A stretch of DNA of 5,705 nucleotides from Pseudomonadota bacterium. GTDB taxonomy: Bacteria > Pseudomonadota > Alphaproteobacteria > Rhizobiales > Xanthobacteraceae. The DNA lies in assembly GCA_021779635.1 (NCBI GenBank), contig JAJYAH010000501.1, forward strand, positions 1-5,705. Reading direction: 5' to 3'. Of the stretch, positions 1 through 5,705 are shown piece after piece. The translations under genes were made by a program, and so were the position numbers. The notes under the pieces are model-generated. The model ran no database searches and was not told the origin of the DNA. It saw nothing but the letters and a program-made list of their open reading frames with translations. How positions within the stretch are numbered: position 1 is the stretch's first letter; each line of letters begins with the position of its first letter.

Positions 1-791
1 TGATCGTGTTCGACCTGTCGCAGCAGGTGCTGGCGCGATTGCGCGACGAAGGCGCGGCGGTGGCCGCCTCGGTGGCGGAGGTCGTCAACGCGAGCGACAT
101 CGTGTTCCTGTGCCTGCCCAGCGCAAAACACGCGCGCGCCGTGTTCGAGGGCGACGGCATCCTGAAAAACATCCGCTCAGGGCAGGTGGTCGTCGATCTC
201 GGCACTTCCTCGGTCAACCAGACCCGCGATTTCGCCAGGCAATTGCAGGCCAGGGGCGCACTATGGGCCGACGCGCCGATCGCGCGCACACGCCAGGCCG
301 CGCAGGATGGCACCCTGAGCGTGATGGTTGGGGCGTCGCCGGAATTATTTGCGTCCATCGAGCCCCTGATCCGCTGCTTTGCCACCGACGTGACGAGTTG
401 CGGCGGCGTCGGTTCGGGACAGGTGACCAAAATCCTCAACAACATGGTGCTGTTTCAGACCGTCAACGCGCTTGCCGAGGCCGTTGCCGTCGCGAGGCGC
501 AACGGCGTCGATCCGGCGCTGCTGCTCGATACGCTATCGAAGGGATCAGCCGACAGTTTTGCGCTGCGCAATCACGGCATGAAGGCAATCGTGCCTGGGA
601 ATTTTCCCGAACGCGCGTTCTCGACGGAGTACGCCCTGAAAGACCTCTCCTATGCGCTGGAACTGGCCGGCGATGCCGGCGTCAAAATCCGCGGCGCCGA
701 ACTGATCGGCAAGGTCTTGCAGGAGGCGATCGATGCGGGCTCCGGCGGCGCCTATTTCCCGGTGATCGCGAAACATATCGATCGAGGTTGA
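1..791 (+). CDS. NAD(P)-dependent oxidoreductase of the 3-hydroxyisobutyrate dehydrogenase (beta-hydroxyacid dehydrogenase) family, 5'-truncated
   Basis: The reading frame is open from base 3 and stops with TGA at 789-791. The family reduces or oxidises small beta-hydroxyacids and semialdehydes with NAD(P) in the cytosol. The visible part starts inside the Rossmann domain (IVFDLS, then DIVFLCLPS). The dinucleotide-binding GxGxMG motif and roughly the first 25-30 residues must lie upstream of the window, so the GTG at 6 is not a credible start. Counting from that GTG, the signature GSGQVTKILNN (about residues 136-146) carries the catalytic Lys142 and the following Asn residues, and leads into the all-helical C-terminal domain. 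The substrate-loop motif, normally DAPVSGG, reads DAPIARTRQAA here (about 89-99), so the substrate cannot be taken from 3-hydroxyisobutyrate or tartronate-semialdehyde enzymes. The gene converges on the marR gene and is probably not part of the homogentisate operon. The family call is strong; the substrate is unknown. Confidence 0.9.
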   Translation, partial: IVFDLSQQVLARLRDEGAAVAASVAEVVNASDIVFLCLPSAKHARAVFEGDGILKNIRSGQVVVDLGTSSVNQTRDFARQLQARGALWADAPIARTRQAAQDGTLSVMVGASPELFASIEPLIRCFATDVTSCGGVGSGQVTKILNNMVLFQTVNALAEAVAVARRNGVDPALLLDTLSKGSADSFALRNHGMKAIVPGNFPERAFSTEYALKDLSYALELAGDAGVKIRGAELIGKVLQEAIDAGSGGAYFPVIAKHIDRG

Positions 792-794
792 CTT

Positions 795-850
795 ATTGCC
801 GTCATTTCGGGTTTGCGCTGACGCGCGTCCCGGAATGGCGCATGGGCAAT
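795..850. repeat. Imperfect intergenic palindrome between convergent genes, possible bidirectional terminator
   Basis: The outer arms are ATTGCC (795-800) and GGCAAT (845-850). The main arms are CGTCATTTCGGG (800-811) and CCCGGAATGGCG (829-840), which pair with only a few mismatches. An inner GCGC (815-818) / GCGC (823-826) can extend the stem. The element fills nearly the whole gap between the dehydrogenase stop and the marR stop, so read-through RNA from either side would fold into a hairpin. There is no clear U-run on either strand, so a canonical intrinsic terminator is not demonstrated. It resembles the GC-rich dispersed palindromes common between genes in Bradyrhizobium-like genomes, but copy number cannot be judged from one window. 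Confidence 0.55.
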
Positions 851-855
851 CGTCC

Positions 856-1431
856 TCAATACGCCTGCTTCGCATCCGCCTCGCGGCTCGTCTGCACCAG
901 ATCAAGGCTTTGTTCGATCTTGCCGAGCATTGCCGCCAGGTCCTTTTGCTCGCGCGCGGAAAGACACGACAGGATCTCCTGCTCCCTGCGCAGCAGCCGG
1001 GGAATCAGTTGCTCGTACAGCGCGTCGCCTTTTCTCGTCATGCGCAGCCGGAACTCGCGGCGGTCTTTCTCATTCTCGACGCGCTCCACGAGGTGTCGCT
1101 CCATCAGCGCGGTGACGGCGCGGCTGATGGTCGATTTGTGGGTTCGGGTGCAATCGGCGACGTATTGCGCGCTGCAGGCTTCGTTGCGAAAGCCGAGCGT
1201 CGCGAGCACACGCCATTCCGGAATATCGAGCCCGTAGCGTTCCTGATATTCGCTGGCAAGCGCGGCGCTGACCTCGGCCGCCAGCCGGTTCAGCCGGAAT
1301 GGCACGAACCTGAAGAGGTCGAGTCGCCGGCCTTTTTTAGGCGCGTTCTGTTCCCGCGGGCCGGCAGCCACCCCGGATCGTGTCCGGGGCAGGCTTTCGC
1401 TCGAAGAGGCTTTTGGCAAAAATCGCTCCAA
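856..1431 (-). CDS. MarR-family winged-helix transcriptional regulator
   Basis: This is a likely ligand-responsive dimeric DNA-binding repressor. In the longest reading (191 residues) the conserved protein begins around residue 34 (KGRRLDLFRFVPFRLNRLA). A winged helix-turn-helix follows at about 68-138: recognition helix near 99-110 (KSTISRAVTALM) and wing near 119-132 (NEKDRREFRLRMT), with the Asp-Arg pair typical of MarR wings. A C-terminal dimerisation helix region comes last. The start is uncertain. TTG at 1431 gives the longest frame; TTG at 1419 has a GGAG six bases upstream; GTG at 1371 would give 171 residues. No ATG is available before the conserved part, and the frame is closed by a stop at 1464. 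The first ~30 residues look non-conserved and contain a palindromic DNA element. The gene is divergent from the hydroxylase-hmgA operon, so control of that operon in response to an aromatic acid is inferred. Family call strong, target and ligand inferred. Confidence 0.9.
   Translation of the reverse strand: MERFLPKASSSESLPRTRSGVAAGPREQNAPKKGRRLDLFRFVPFRLNRLAAEVSAALASEYQERYGLDIPEWRVLATLGFRNEACSAQYVADCTRTHKSTISRAVTALMERHLVERVENEKDRREFRLRMTRKGDALYEQLIPRLLRREQEILSCLSAREQKDLAAMLGKIEQSLDLVQTSREADAKQAY
1371..1389. repeat. Perfect GC-rich inverted repeat in the 5' end of the marR frame
   Basis: CCCCGGA (1371-1377) and TCCGGGG (1383-1389) are exact reverse complements around a 5-base loop TCGTG. On the minus strand it reads GCCCCGGACACGATCCGGGG, the style of a dispersed palindrome often met in Bradyrhizobium-like genomes (recalled, not searched). 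It overlaps the candidate GTG start at 1369-1371 and codes for part of the poorly conserved N-terminal extension, so it may mark an insertion that displaced the original start. Confidence 0.55.
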
Positions 1432-1437
1432 TTTGAG

Positions 1438-1466
1438 TTGACGCCGACGCGTCCACGGAGTTTAGA
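1438..1466 (+). promoter_or_regulatory. Candidate sigma70-type promoter for the catabolic operon
   Basis: TTGACG (1438-1443) matches the -35 consensus in five of six bases. It is followed after 17 bases by TTTAGA (1461-1466), a weak -10 that shares the T, T and A at consensus positions 1, 3 and 4. A perfect 8-bp palindrome GACGCGTC (1446-1453) sits in the spacer, where a bound repressor would block polymerase. The site lies between the divergent marR and the hydroxylase gene and would leave a leader of about 130 bases. This is a pattern match only; no experimental or comparative support is available here. Confidence 0.3.
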
Positions 1467-1504
1467 TCGTTGCAAGTGGGACTATCTTAGGCCGGAACGA
1501 GCCG

Positions 1505-1533
1505 CTTGGCCAGAGTCAAGTGCTGGAGCCAAG
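1505..1533. repeat. Imperfect inverted repeat in the marR-hydroxylase divergent region
   Basis: CTTGGCCAG (1505-1513) pairs with CTGG (1523-1526) plus CCAAG (1529-1533), leaving a two-base AG bulge and a 9-base loop. It could be a hairpin in the operon leader or a dimeric operator half-site pair for the neighbouring MarR protein. The first arm sequence CTTGGCCAGAG recurs exactly at 1581-1591. Function is inferred from position only. Confidence 0.4.
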
Positions 1534-1591
1534 TACTTCCTAATCGAGTCCTTCCTAATCAAGTCCTTTGTAATCAGGTCCTTGGCCAGAG
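1532..1591 (+). repeat. Degenerate 15-bp tandem repeats, about 4 units, upstream of the hydroxylase gene
   Basis: Consecutive 15-base units are AGTACTTCCTAATCG (1532-1546), AGTCCTTCCTAATCA (1547-1561), AGTCCTTTGTAATCA (1562-1576) and a diverged fourth unit GGTCCTTGGCCAGAG (1577-1591). Units 1-3 differ from each other by two to four bases. The final 11 bases of unit 4 repeat exactly at 1505-1515. The array is AT-richer than its surroundings and ends 12 bases before the proposed ATG, where no good Shine-Dalgarno sequence is visible. It may be a slippage-prone spacer, a set of regulator-binding sites in the leader, or neutral. In one + frame it reads as a five-residue repeat, which I take as a consequence of the 15-base period and not as a gene. 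Confidence 0.7.
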
Positions 1592-1603
1592 CAGCTTGAA
1601 CGC

Positions 1604-3220
1604 ATGGCGCAGCAGTCCAAAATCCAGTTCGGCTATCGACGCCATCCCGATCAGGATCGCGCCGGCACTGAGGTGGCCGAATACCCCGTGGTGGTGATCG
1701 GGGCCGGCCCGGTCGGGCTCTCGCTCGCGATCGATCTGGCGCAGCGCGGCCAGGCCGTGGTTTTGCTTGACGATGCCGACCGCATCGGCGAGGGGTCGCG
1801 CGCGATCTGCTTCTCCAAGCGATCCCTCGAATTCTGGGATCGGCTCGGCGTTGCCGATCGCATGGTCGACAAAGGCGTGGTTTGGAGCGTCGGCCGGATT
1901 TTTCACGGCGCGTCGCTGCTTTATCAATTCAATCTGCTGCCGGAGGAAGGGCACAAGCGGCCCGCCTTCATCAACCTCCAGCAGTTCTATGCCGAGGCCT
2001 ATCTGGTGGATCGGGTGCAGCAGCTGGCGGCGATCGACCTGCGCTGGCGCAACAAGGTGAGCGGGCTCGAACAGCGCAACGACCATGCGGTCCTGACCAT
2101 CGAGACGCCGGACGGACCTTACCGGATGCGCGCGAACTACGTCGTGGCATGCGACGGTGCGCGATCGTCGCTGCGGCAGATGGTCGGTGCGGAATTCGCC
2201 GGCAAGGTGTTCGAGGATCAGTTCCTGATCGCCGACGTCAAGATGACGGCCGAGTTTCCGACCGAGCGCTGGTTCTGGTTCGATCCGCCGTTTCATGCCG
2301 GGCGGTCCGCGCTGTTGCACAAGCAGCCCGACGACATCTGGCGGATCGATCTGCAGCTCAATCCGGATGCCGATCCCGTCGTCGAGAAGCTGCCCGGGAA
2401 TGTGCGGCCGCGGATTGCGCGCATGCTCGGGCATGACAATTTCGACTTCGAGTGGATATCGCTTTACAAATTTCAATGCCGCCGAATGGAAAGGTTCATC
2501 CATGGGCGGGTGATCTTCGCCGGCGATGCCGCGCATCAGGTCTCGCCGTTCGGCGCCCGGGGCGCCAATTCCGGTCTGGAGGACGCCGAGAACTTGGCAT
2601 GGAAACTGGATCGCGTGTTGCGCAAGACATCGCCGGAAGCGCTGCTCGAGAGCTATCACACCGAGCGCAGTGCGGCGGCTGACGAGAATATCCGGGAATC
2701 GACCCGCTCGACCGATTTCATGGCGCCCGGTTCGCGCCAGGAGGCGCGGCTGCGTCAGGCGGTGCTGTCGCTGGCCAAGGAAACGGAATTCGGCAAGCGC
2801 ATGGTCAACGGCGGACGGCTCTCGGTCCCCTCGATCTACGACTCGCCGCTGTCGACCGCCGACTGCGATGCCTGGCGCGGCGGCCCGCGGCCCGGCGCTT
2901 CGATGCTCGACGCGCCGATTGCCGCGCGCAGCGGGAAGCCTGCTTTTTTGACCGACGCCTTCGTCGGGGCGGGAGCGCGGTTCACGCTGCTGCAGTTCAG
3001 CAATGGTGCTGGCGTTGATGCCCCCGATGGCGTCGGCGTGATCCGTATTGGCGGCGAAGATGGTTTTTCCGACCCGGCAGGTCTGGCCGGTACCCGCTAC
3101 GATGCTGAACCCGGCACGGCCTACCTGCTGCGGCCTGACGGCTATGTCGCCGCGCGCTTCCGGCATCCCACCCGCAGCGCGCTCGATGCCGCCTTGGCGC
3201 GCGCGACCGGCATCAACTGA
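1604..3220 (+). CDS. FAD-dependent aromatic hydroxylase (class A flavoprotein monooxygenase), likely 3-hydroxyphenylacetate 6-hydroxylase flavoprotein, MhaA-like
   Basis: The 538-residue protein has all three class A flavoprotein hydroxylase fingerprints. GAGPVG at 33-38 binds the FAD ADP moiety. CDGARSSLR at 183-191 is the DG motif contacting FAD and NAD(P)H. GDAAHQVSPFGARGANSGLEDAENLAWKL around 307-335 is the GD motif that binds the flavin ribityl chain. The C-terminal part (about 420-538) resembles the thioredoxin-like tail of phenol/MhpA-type hydroxylases. These cytosolic enzymes add one oxygen atom to a phenolic ring using NAD(P)H and O2. The following small DUF2783-type gene and downstream hmgA point to a product that is homogentisate, as with MhaA/MhaB on 3-hydroxyphenylacetate; that substrate is inference. 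3-(3-hydroxyphenyl)propionate or 3-hydroxybenzoate-type hydroxylases are alternatives. ATG 1604 is chosen because it keeps the YRRHPDQD segment seen before the FAD motif in relatives; only a weak AGAG precedes it. This is the first gene of the operon, divergent from marR. Confidence 0.9.
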   Translation: MAQQSKIQFGYRRHPDQDRAGTEVAEYPVVVIGAGPVGLSLAIDLAQRGQAVVLLDDADRIGEGSRAICFSKRSLEFWDRLGVADRMVDKGVVWSVGRIFHGASLLYQFNLLPEEGHKRPAFINLQQFYAEAYLVDRVQQLAAIDLRWRNKVSGLEQRNDHAVLTIETPDGPYRMRANYVVACDGARSSLRQMVGAEFAGKVFEDQFLIADVKMTAEFPTERWFWFDPPFHAGRSALLHKQPDDIWRIDLQLNPDADPVVEKLPGNVRPRIARMLGHDNFDFEWISLYKFQCRRMERFIHGRVIFAGDAAHQVSPFGARGANSGLEDAENLAWKLDRVLRKTSPEALLESYHTERSAAADENIRESTRSTDFMAPGSRQEARLRQAVLSLAKETEFGKRMVNGGRLSVPSIYDSPLSTADCDAWRGGPRPGASMLDAPIAARSGKPAFLTDAFVGAGARFTLLQFSNGAGVDAPDGVGVIRIGGEDGFSDPAGLAGTRYDAEPGTAYLLRPDGYVAARFRHPTRSALDAALARATGIN

Positions 3221-3231
3221 GGTTTTCGATT

Positions 3232-3459
3232 ATGGCGCTGTCGACCAGCTCGAATTTCCCAAAGCCCGACGATGCATTTCGCGCGGTCGTCGAGGCGCAT
3301 CGCGGGCTGAGCGACGAGCAGAGCGCAAATCTCGATGCCGCGCTGGTTCTGATACTCGCCAATCACATCGGCGATCTCGAGGTGCTGCGCGAGGCGATCG
3401 CGCTGGCTCAGCGGCGCATGGTGGATGCCAGCCAGCAGGCGCAGCAACAGCAGCAATAA
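3232..3459 (+). CDS. Small DUF2783-family protein, candidate coupling subunit (MhaB-like) of the upstream hydroxylase
   Basis: The 75-residue soluble protein has no signal peptide or membrane segment. Its core DDAFRAVVEAHRGLSDEQSA (about 10-29) and ANHIGDLEVLREAIALA (about 43-59) is the pattern I recognise as DUF2783, predicted to be two or three short helices. It starts 11 bases after the hydroxylase stop, and its GAGG ribosome-binding site (3219-3222) overlaps that stop codon, so translation is likely coupled and the two made together. In P. putida U the 3-hydroxyphenylacetate 6-hydroxylase needs a very small partner, MhaB, that couples NADH use to hydroxylation. Size and gene order fit, so this may be its counterpart, but I have not aligned the two. 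The tail is Gln-rich (QQAQQQQQ) from CAG/CAA codons and probably disordered. Confidence 0.85.
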   Translation: MALSTSSNFPKPDDAFRAVVEAHRGLSDEQSANLDAALVLILANHIGDLEVLREAIALAQRRMVDASQQAQQQQQ

Positions 3460-3501
3460 CACGAATTCGCAAAATCGAACGTCGCAAAGGAAATTGAACT
3501 G

Positions 3502-4455
3502 ATGGCCAAAGGTTTCGCGTCCACCACCGATTTGGCGGAGAAGAAGATCACCTTCTCCGAAATCGGCACCGATCTCTATGCCTTAACGGCGGAAGGCGAT
3601 CCGAATTCCGCGATCATCGTCGGCGACGACGGCTGCATCGTGTTCGACGCGCAGGCGACGCCGGCGATGGCCAATAAGGTGATCGAGCGGGTACGCACCG
3701 TCACCGACAAGCCGATCAAATATGTGGTGCTGTCGCATTATCACGCGGTGCGGGTGCTCGGCGCGTCGGCCTACAAGGCGCAAGCGGTGATCGCGTCGCA
3801 GGAAACCTACCGGCTGGTCGAGGAACGCGGGCAGCAGGATTGGGATTCCGAATATGGCCGCTTTCCGCGCCTGTTCCAGGATGCCGAAAGCATTCCGGGC
3901 CTGACCTGGCCGACGCTGACCTTCGAGGGCGACATGTCGATCTATCTCGGCAAGCGTGAGGTGCGGCTGATGCAGCTTGGCGCGGGGCACACCTCCGGCG
4001 ACATCGTGGCGTGGGTGCCGGACGCGGAAGTGATGTTTTCCGGCGACCTGATCGAATATCATTCGGCCTGCTATTGCGGCGACGCGCATTTGCGCGAGTG
4101 GCCGGCGACGCTGAACGAGATTCGCGCCTTCAACCCGAAGGCGATCGCGCCGGGGCGGGGCGATGCCCTCAAGGGCATGGCGACGGCGCGCGACGCCATC
4201 GCCATGACGCGCGATTTCGTTACCTCGCTCTATGGTGCGGCCGAAACCGCGGTCGCCAGGGGCCGCAATCTCAAGGAGACCATGGCGGCGACCCGCGAGG
4301 TGATGGATCCGAAGTTTTCCAGCTTCGCGATCTACGAGCACTGCCTGCCGTTTAACGTTTCACGCGCCTTCGACGAGGCCTCGGGGATCGACGATCCGGT
4401 GATCTGGACCGACAAGCGTGACCAGGAAATGTGGGCTGCCTTGCAAGGAGGATAA
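3502..4455 (+). CDS. MBL-fold (metallo-beta-lactamase superfamily) protein with an incomplete second zinc site
   Basis: The 317-residue cytosolic protein shows the MBL order of motifs: IVFDAQATP (46-54), SHYHAVR (78-84), GAGHTSGD (160-167), SGDLIEYH (180-187) and APGRGD (216-221). Zinc-1 ligands H79, H81 and H163 and the usual bridging D182 are present. Three zinc-2 positions are changed: Asp of HxHxDH is V83, its final His is R84, and the late His of PGHG is R219. A mononuclear or altered metal centre is therefore expected. A C/H-rich stretch H187, C190, C192, D194, H196 follows D182 and could matter for metal binding (speculative). Residues about 223-317 form a helical C-terminal extension. 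AAAGGA (3486-3491) precedes the ATG by about 10 bases. It sits between the hydroxylase pair and hmgA with a 42-bp gap upstream and 2 bp downstream. Possible roles are a hydrolase or thioesterase-like step or damage control in aromatic degradation; the reaction is unknown. Confidence 0.88.
   Translation: MAKGFASTTDLAEKKITFSEIGTDLYALTAEGDPNSAIIVGDDGCIVFDAQATPAMANKVIERVRTVTDKPIKYVVLSHYHAVRVLGASAYKAQAVIASQETYRLVEERGQQDWDSEYGRFPRLFQDAESIPGLTWPTLTFEGDMSIYLGKREVRLMQLGAGHTSGDIVAWVPDAEVMFSGDLIEYHSACYCGDAHLREWPATLNEIRAFNPKAIAPGRGDALKGMATARDAIAMTRDFVTSLYGAAETAVARGRNLKETMAATREVMDPKFSSFAIYEHCLPFNVSRAFDEASGIDDPVIWTDKRDQEMWAALQGG
4445..4451 (+). promoter_or_regulatory. Strong Shine-Dalgarno of hmgA inside the end of the MBL gene
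   Basis: AAGGAGG lies six bases before the hmgA ATG and encodes the last Gln-Gly-Gly codons of the upstream protein. It fixes the hmgA start at 4458 and predicts that ribosomes finishing the MBL gene can re-initiate on hmgA after the 2-bp gap. Confidence 0.85.
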
Positions 4456-4457
4456 CC

Positions 4458-5705
4458 ATGAATATCAACACCTCTGCTGAGACCATCAGCCGGAGCTCGG
4501 TCAATATCACGCCGGGCTACATGTCCGGCTTCGGCAACAGCTTCGAGACCGAAGCGCTGTCCGGCGCGCTGCCCGTCGGACGCAATTCGCCGCAGCGCTG
4601 CGCCTACGGGCTTTACGCCGAGCAATTGTCCGGCTCGCCGTTCACCGCACCGCGCGGCAGCAACGAGCGCTCCTGGCTCTATCGAATCCGGCCATCGGTG
4701 AAGCATTCCGGGCGCTTCGCCAAGGCCGATTCCGGGCTGTGGCGCACCGCGCCGTGTCATGAAATCGAGCTGCCGATCGCGCAATTGCGCTGGGATCCGG
4801 CGCCGATCCCCAAGGAAGACATGACGTTCCTGCAGGGCGTGCAGACCATGACCACGGCGGGAGACGCCAACACCCAGGCCGGCATGGCCGCGCATCTCTA
4901 TCTGATCACGACATCGATGGTCGATCAGCATTTCTACAATGCCGACGGCGAAATGATGTTCGTGCCGCAGCAGGGGAATTTGCGCTTCGTCACCGAGTTC
5001 GGCCGGATCGATATCGAGCCCGGCGAGATCGCGGTGATTCCGCGTGGCGTGAAATTCCGTGTGGAAATTCCCCGCGGCCCCGCGCGCGGCTACCTCTGCG
5101 AAAATTACGGCGGCGCCTTCACGCTGCCGGAGCGCGGCCCGATCGGCGCCAATTGCCTCGCCAATGCGCGCGATTTCCTGACCCCGGTCGCGGCCTATGA
5201 AGACAAGGACACGCCGACCGAATTGTTCGTGAAATGGGGCGGCTCCCTGTTCGTAACCAAGCTTCCGCATTCGCCGATCGATGTGGTGGCCTGGCACGGC
5301 AATTACGCACCCTACAAATACGATCTGCGGACCTTCTCGCCGGTCGGCGCGATCGGTTTCGATCATCCCGATCCATCGATCTTCACCGTGCTGACGTCGC
5401 CTTCGGAAACCGCCGGCACCGCGAACATCGATTTCGTGATATTCCCCGAGCGTTGGGCGGTAGCGGAAAACACCTTCCGTCCGCCGTGGTATCACATGAA
5501 CATCATGTCGGAATTCATGGGGCTGATCTACGGCGTCTATGACGCCAAGCCGCAAGGCTTCGTCCCCGGCGGCATGAGTCTGCACAACATGATGCTGCCC
5601 CATGGCCCGGACCGCGAGGCGTTCGATCACGCCAGCAATTCGGAATTGAAGCCGGTCAAGCTCACGGGCACCATGGCCTTCATGTTCGAGACGCGATATC
5701 CGCAG
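4458..5705 (+). CDS. hmgA: Homogentisate 1,2-dioxygenase, 3'-truncated by the window edge
   Basis: The frame opens at ATG 4458 and stays open to the last base, giving 416 residues of a family normally about 440-450 long, so only about 30 C-terminal residues are missing. The enzyme uses Fe(II) and O2 to cleave homogentisate to maleylacetoacetate, the central step of tyrosine/phenylalanine and 3-hydroxyphenylacetate breakdown. The N-terminus [19 protein letters not shown] (21-39) is the family hallmark. Aligned by eye to human HGD, the iron ligands are H346 (RPPWYH), E352 (MSEF) and H382 (LPHGPD). H303 (FDHPDPS) matches the active-site His292, and H376 the conserved SLH histidine. All are intact. 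Residues 20-280 form the first beta-sandwich domain and 281 onward the cupin-like catalytic domain. It is the last visible gene of the operon, strongly coupled to the MBL gene. Genes for the next two steps (isomerase, fumarylacetoacetase) are expected downstream. Confidence 0.98.
   Translation, partial: MNINTSAETISRSSVNITPGYMSGFGNSFETEALSGALPVGRNSPQRCAYGLYAEQLSGSPFTAPRGSNERSWLYRIRPSVKHSGRFAKADSGLWRTAPCHEIELPIAQLRWDPAPIPKEDMTFLQGVQTMTTAGDANTQAGMAAHLYLITTSMVDQHFYNADGEMMFVPQQGNLRFVTEFGRIDIEPGEIAVIPRGVKFRVEIPRGPARGYLCENYGGAFTLPERGPIGANCLANARDFLTPVAAYEDKDTPTELFVKWGGSLFVTKLPHSPIDVVAWHGNYAPYKYDLRTFSPVGAIGFDHPDPSIFTVLTSPSETAGTANIDFVIFPERWAVAENTFRPPWYHMNIMSEFMGLIYGVYDAKPQGFVPGGMSLHNMMLPHGPDREAFDHASNSELKPVKLTGTMAFMFETRYPQ

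Noticed and set aside
6..8. GTG at position 6 as the true start of the dehydrogenase
   Set aside because: The protein would begin after the first beta-strand and lack the GxGxxG nucleotide-binding motif; the frame is open back to the window edge.
110..1237. 375-residue + strand frame running through the dehydrogenase and into marR
   Set aside because: Out of frame with the dehydrogenase and crosses into the antisense of marR; Arg-rich composition typical of a shifted frame in GC-rich DNA.
1532..1591. CRISPR-like array
   Set aside because: Units are 15 bp, contiguous without spacers and degenerate, with no cas genes nearby.
796..1599. 267-residue + strand frame opposite marR
   Set aside because: Antisense to the winged-helix coding sequence, with no domain; its tail simply translates the 15-bp repeats.
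1574..3166. 530-residue open frame on the minus strand opposite the flavoprotein hydroxylase
   Set aside because: It mirrors codon bias of the GC-rich hydroxylase on the other strand, has Arg/His/Gln-rich composition and no recognisable domain, while the + frame has clear FAD motifs throughout.
3460..3501. Internal promoter or terminator in the gap before the MBL gene
   Set aside because: Only the ribosome-binding site and a chance CGAATTCG palindrome are visible; no hairpin with a T-run and no convincing -35/-10 pair.
3583..4341. 252-residue minus-strand frame opposite the MBL gene
   Set aside because: Shadow of the MBL-fold coding sequence; no motifs, and the MBL motifs on + are ordered and convincing.
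4332..5630. 432-residue open frame on the minus strand opposite hmgA
   Set aside because: The + strand encodes a full set of homogentisate dioxygenase active-site residues across the same bases; the antisense frame is low-information and His/Arg rich.

Overview
The window is GC-rich. Its gene content and protein sequences look like an alphaproteobacterium of the Bradyrhizobium / Rhodopseudomonas / Nitrobacter group. That assignment rests on recognised protein style and on GC-rich intergenic palindromes, not on a database search. The central theme is aromatic-acid catabolism through homogentisate.

Layout. At the left edge is the 3' part of a beta-hydroxyacid dehydrogenase-family NAD(P) oxidoreductase (1-791, +), whose nucleotide-binding N-terminus lies outside the window. 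A short intergenic gap filled by an imperfect palindrome (795-850) separates it from a convergent MarR-family regulator (856-1431, -). The regulator is divergent from a catabolic operon, and 172 bp (1432-1603) lie between them. This gap is dense in small repeats: a candidate sigma70-like promoter, an imperfect inverted repeat, and an array of degenerate 15-bp tandem repeats ending just before the first operon gene.

The operon reads, all on +: a class A flavoprotein aromatic hydroxylase (1604-3220); a 75-residue DUF2783-type protein (3232-3459); an MBL-fold protein with an incomplete zinc site (3502-4455); and hmgA, homogentisate 1,2-dioxygenase (4458 to the right edge, about 30 residues short of a full-length enzyme). 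Gaps are 11, 42 and 2 bp, so co-transcription and translational coupling are likely.

How the genes may work together (inference). The flavoprotein plus small-protein pair resembles the two-component 3-hydroxyphenylacetate 6-hydroxylase MhaA/MhaB of Pseudomonas putida U, which makes homogentisate. HmgA then opens the ring to maleylacetoacetate. Maleylacetoacetate isomerase and fumarylacetoacetase would be expected just beyond the right edge. The divergent MarR protein is the obvious candidate for a ligand-responsive repressor. The MBL-fold protein keeps the residues of one zinc site but lacks most ligands of the second. Its role is unknown and it is the least explained part of the operon.
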